41,201 nt of DNA, taken from contig JASBUR010000010.1 of NCBI GenBank assembly GCA_030147805.1, positions 1-41,201 of the forward strand, given 5' to 3'. Below are positions 40,713 to 41,201 of the stretch, one piece after another. The first letter of the stretch is position 1; each line of letters begins with the position of its first letter. A program made the translations under genes and the position numbers. A model generated the notes under the pieces. The model saw only the letters and a program-made list of their open reading frames with translations, was not told the origin of the DNA and searched no databases. This DNA comes from Sphingomonadaceae bacterium (GTDB lineage Bacteria; Pseudomonadota; Alphaproteobacteria; Sphingomonadales; Sphingomonadaceae).

Positions 40713-41201
40713 CTATTCGGCCGGATCGGGAATCGCCCCCGCCGCCACCGCCGGCCGCTCGCGCGTCAGCAGCCGGCCGAAACGCTCGCCGAGCCATTTC
40801 TCGACGTCGTCGGCAAGGCTGAAGCTCGCCGGCACGATCAGCAGCGTCAGCACGGTCGACAGGATGAGCCCGCCGATGACGGTGATGCCCATCGGCGCCC
40901 GCCAGGCCCCGTCGCCCGAGATCGCCAGCGCCGTCGGCACCATGCCCGCGACCATCGCGACGGTGGTCATGACGATCGGCTGCGCACGCTTGTGGCCGGC
41001 GTCGATGATCGCCGTCGTCTTGTCGACGCCCTTGTTCATCTCCTCGAGCGCGAAATCGATGAGCAGGATCGAGTTCTTGGCGACGATGCCGAGCAGCATC
41101 AGGATGCCGATGAACACCGGCATCGACAGGATGTTGCCGGTGAGGTGCAGCGCCACCGCGCCGCCGAGCGGCGCCAGCAGCAGCGAGCCCATGTTGACGA
41201 A
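40713..41201 (-). CDS. RND efflux transporter permease, C-terminal part (5' truncated by window)
   Basis: The frame is open to the window edge (Phe-Val-Asn before the first Met at 41192), so this is the C-terminal 162 residues of an AcrB/HAE1-type inner-membrane pump of normally about 1000 residues. Visible are membrane segments 10-12: NILSMPVFIGILMLLGIVAK, then the conserved AKNSILLIDFA, GHKRAQPIVMTT and GGLILSTVLTLLIVP. Such pumps are energised by protons and export drugs, solvents or metals in a tripartite complex. The partner genes are outside the window. Stop at 40713-40715. Confidence 0.93.
   Translation of the reverse strand, partial: FVNMGSLLLAPLGGAVALHLTGNILSMPVFIGILMLLGIVAKNSILLIDFALEEMNKGVDKTTAIIDAGHKRAQPIVMTTVAMVAGMVPTALAISGDGAWRAPMGITVIGGLILSTVLTLLIVPASFSLADDVEKWLGERFGRLLTRERPAVAAGAIPDPAE

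Overview
The window comes from a very GC-rich alphaproteobacterium, most likely a sphingomonad (Sphingomonadaceae or a close relative). The signs are three large TonB-dependent receptors with sphingomonad-style plug domains, a dnaN / recF / gyrB block with no dnaA beside it, the protein sequence of core genes (GlnD, GyrB, ArgG, RlmN), and dispersed palindromic 'ccctccccg-cggggaggg' repeats. Families were recognised by reading the translations; no database search was possible.

Layout. 1-1029: 3' end of glnD. 1157-6959 (minus): two tandem paralogous TonB receptors, with a clear terminator between them and a short-chain dehydrogenase (SDR) divergent from the upstream one. 8004-10139 (plus): coupled housekeeping operon yggT-DUF167-folD-marC. 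10209-11564: PhoX/DUF839 protein with a twin-arginine signal, followed by a 100-bp interspersed inverted repeat. 11718-13381 (minus): argG coupled to a SnoaL-like gene. 13456-14831: DUF1801 gene (plus) converging on a CPBP protease (minus). 14887-17943 (minus): marR, MFS transporter and rlmN; marR is divergent from a serine hydrolase (18008-19600). 19597-20235 (minus): histidine phosphatase. 20341-23583 (plus): two-subunit CoA-transferase, CFA-type methyltransferase, and HCCA isomerase/DsbA-like protein, tightly packed.

23669-29594 is the replication block dnaN, recF, gyrB. Between dnaN and recF lies about 1.1 kb of accessory-looking DNA: a hairpin-rich stretch with no recognised gene (possible unknown structured RNA and/or a 35-residue basic peptide) and a RelE/RelB-like toxin-antitoxin pair with a perfect 18-bp palindromic operator. 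A P-type cation ATPase follows at 29713-32391.

32414-38475 (minus) is a compact five-gene operon read in the order TonB receptor, MFS transporter, FAD-dependent dehydrogenase, SnoaL/NTF2-like protein, SDR. The last four start codons each overlap or nearly touch the preceding stop. A second, atypical SDR is divergent at 38712-39521. The set looks like an uptake-and-oxidation pathway for an unidentified, probably hydrophobic (steroid-, terpenoid- or aromatic-like) compound, and is the best candidate for an undescribed metabolic system. The window ends with a DUF5694-like secreted protein (39630-40697) and the C-terminal end of an RND efflux pump (40713-41201, minus).

No tRNA, rRNA, insertion sequence or CRISPR array was seen.
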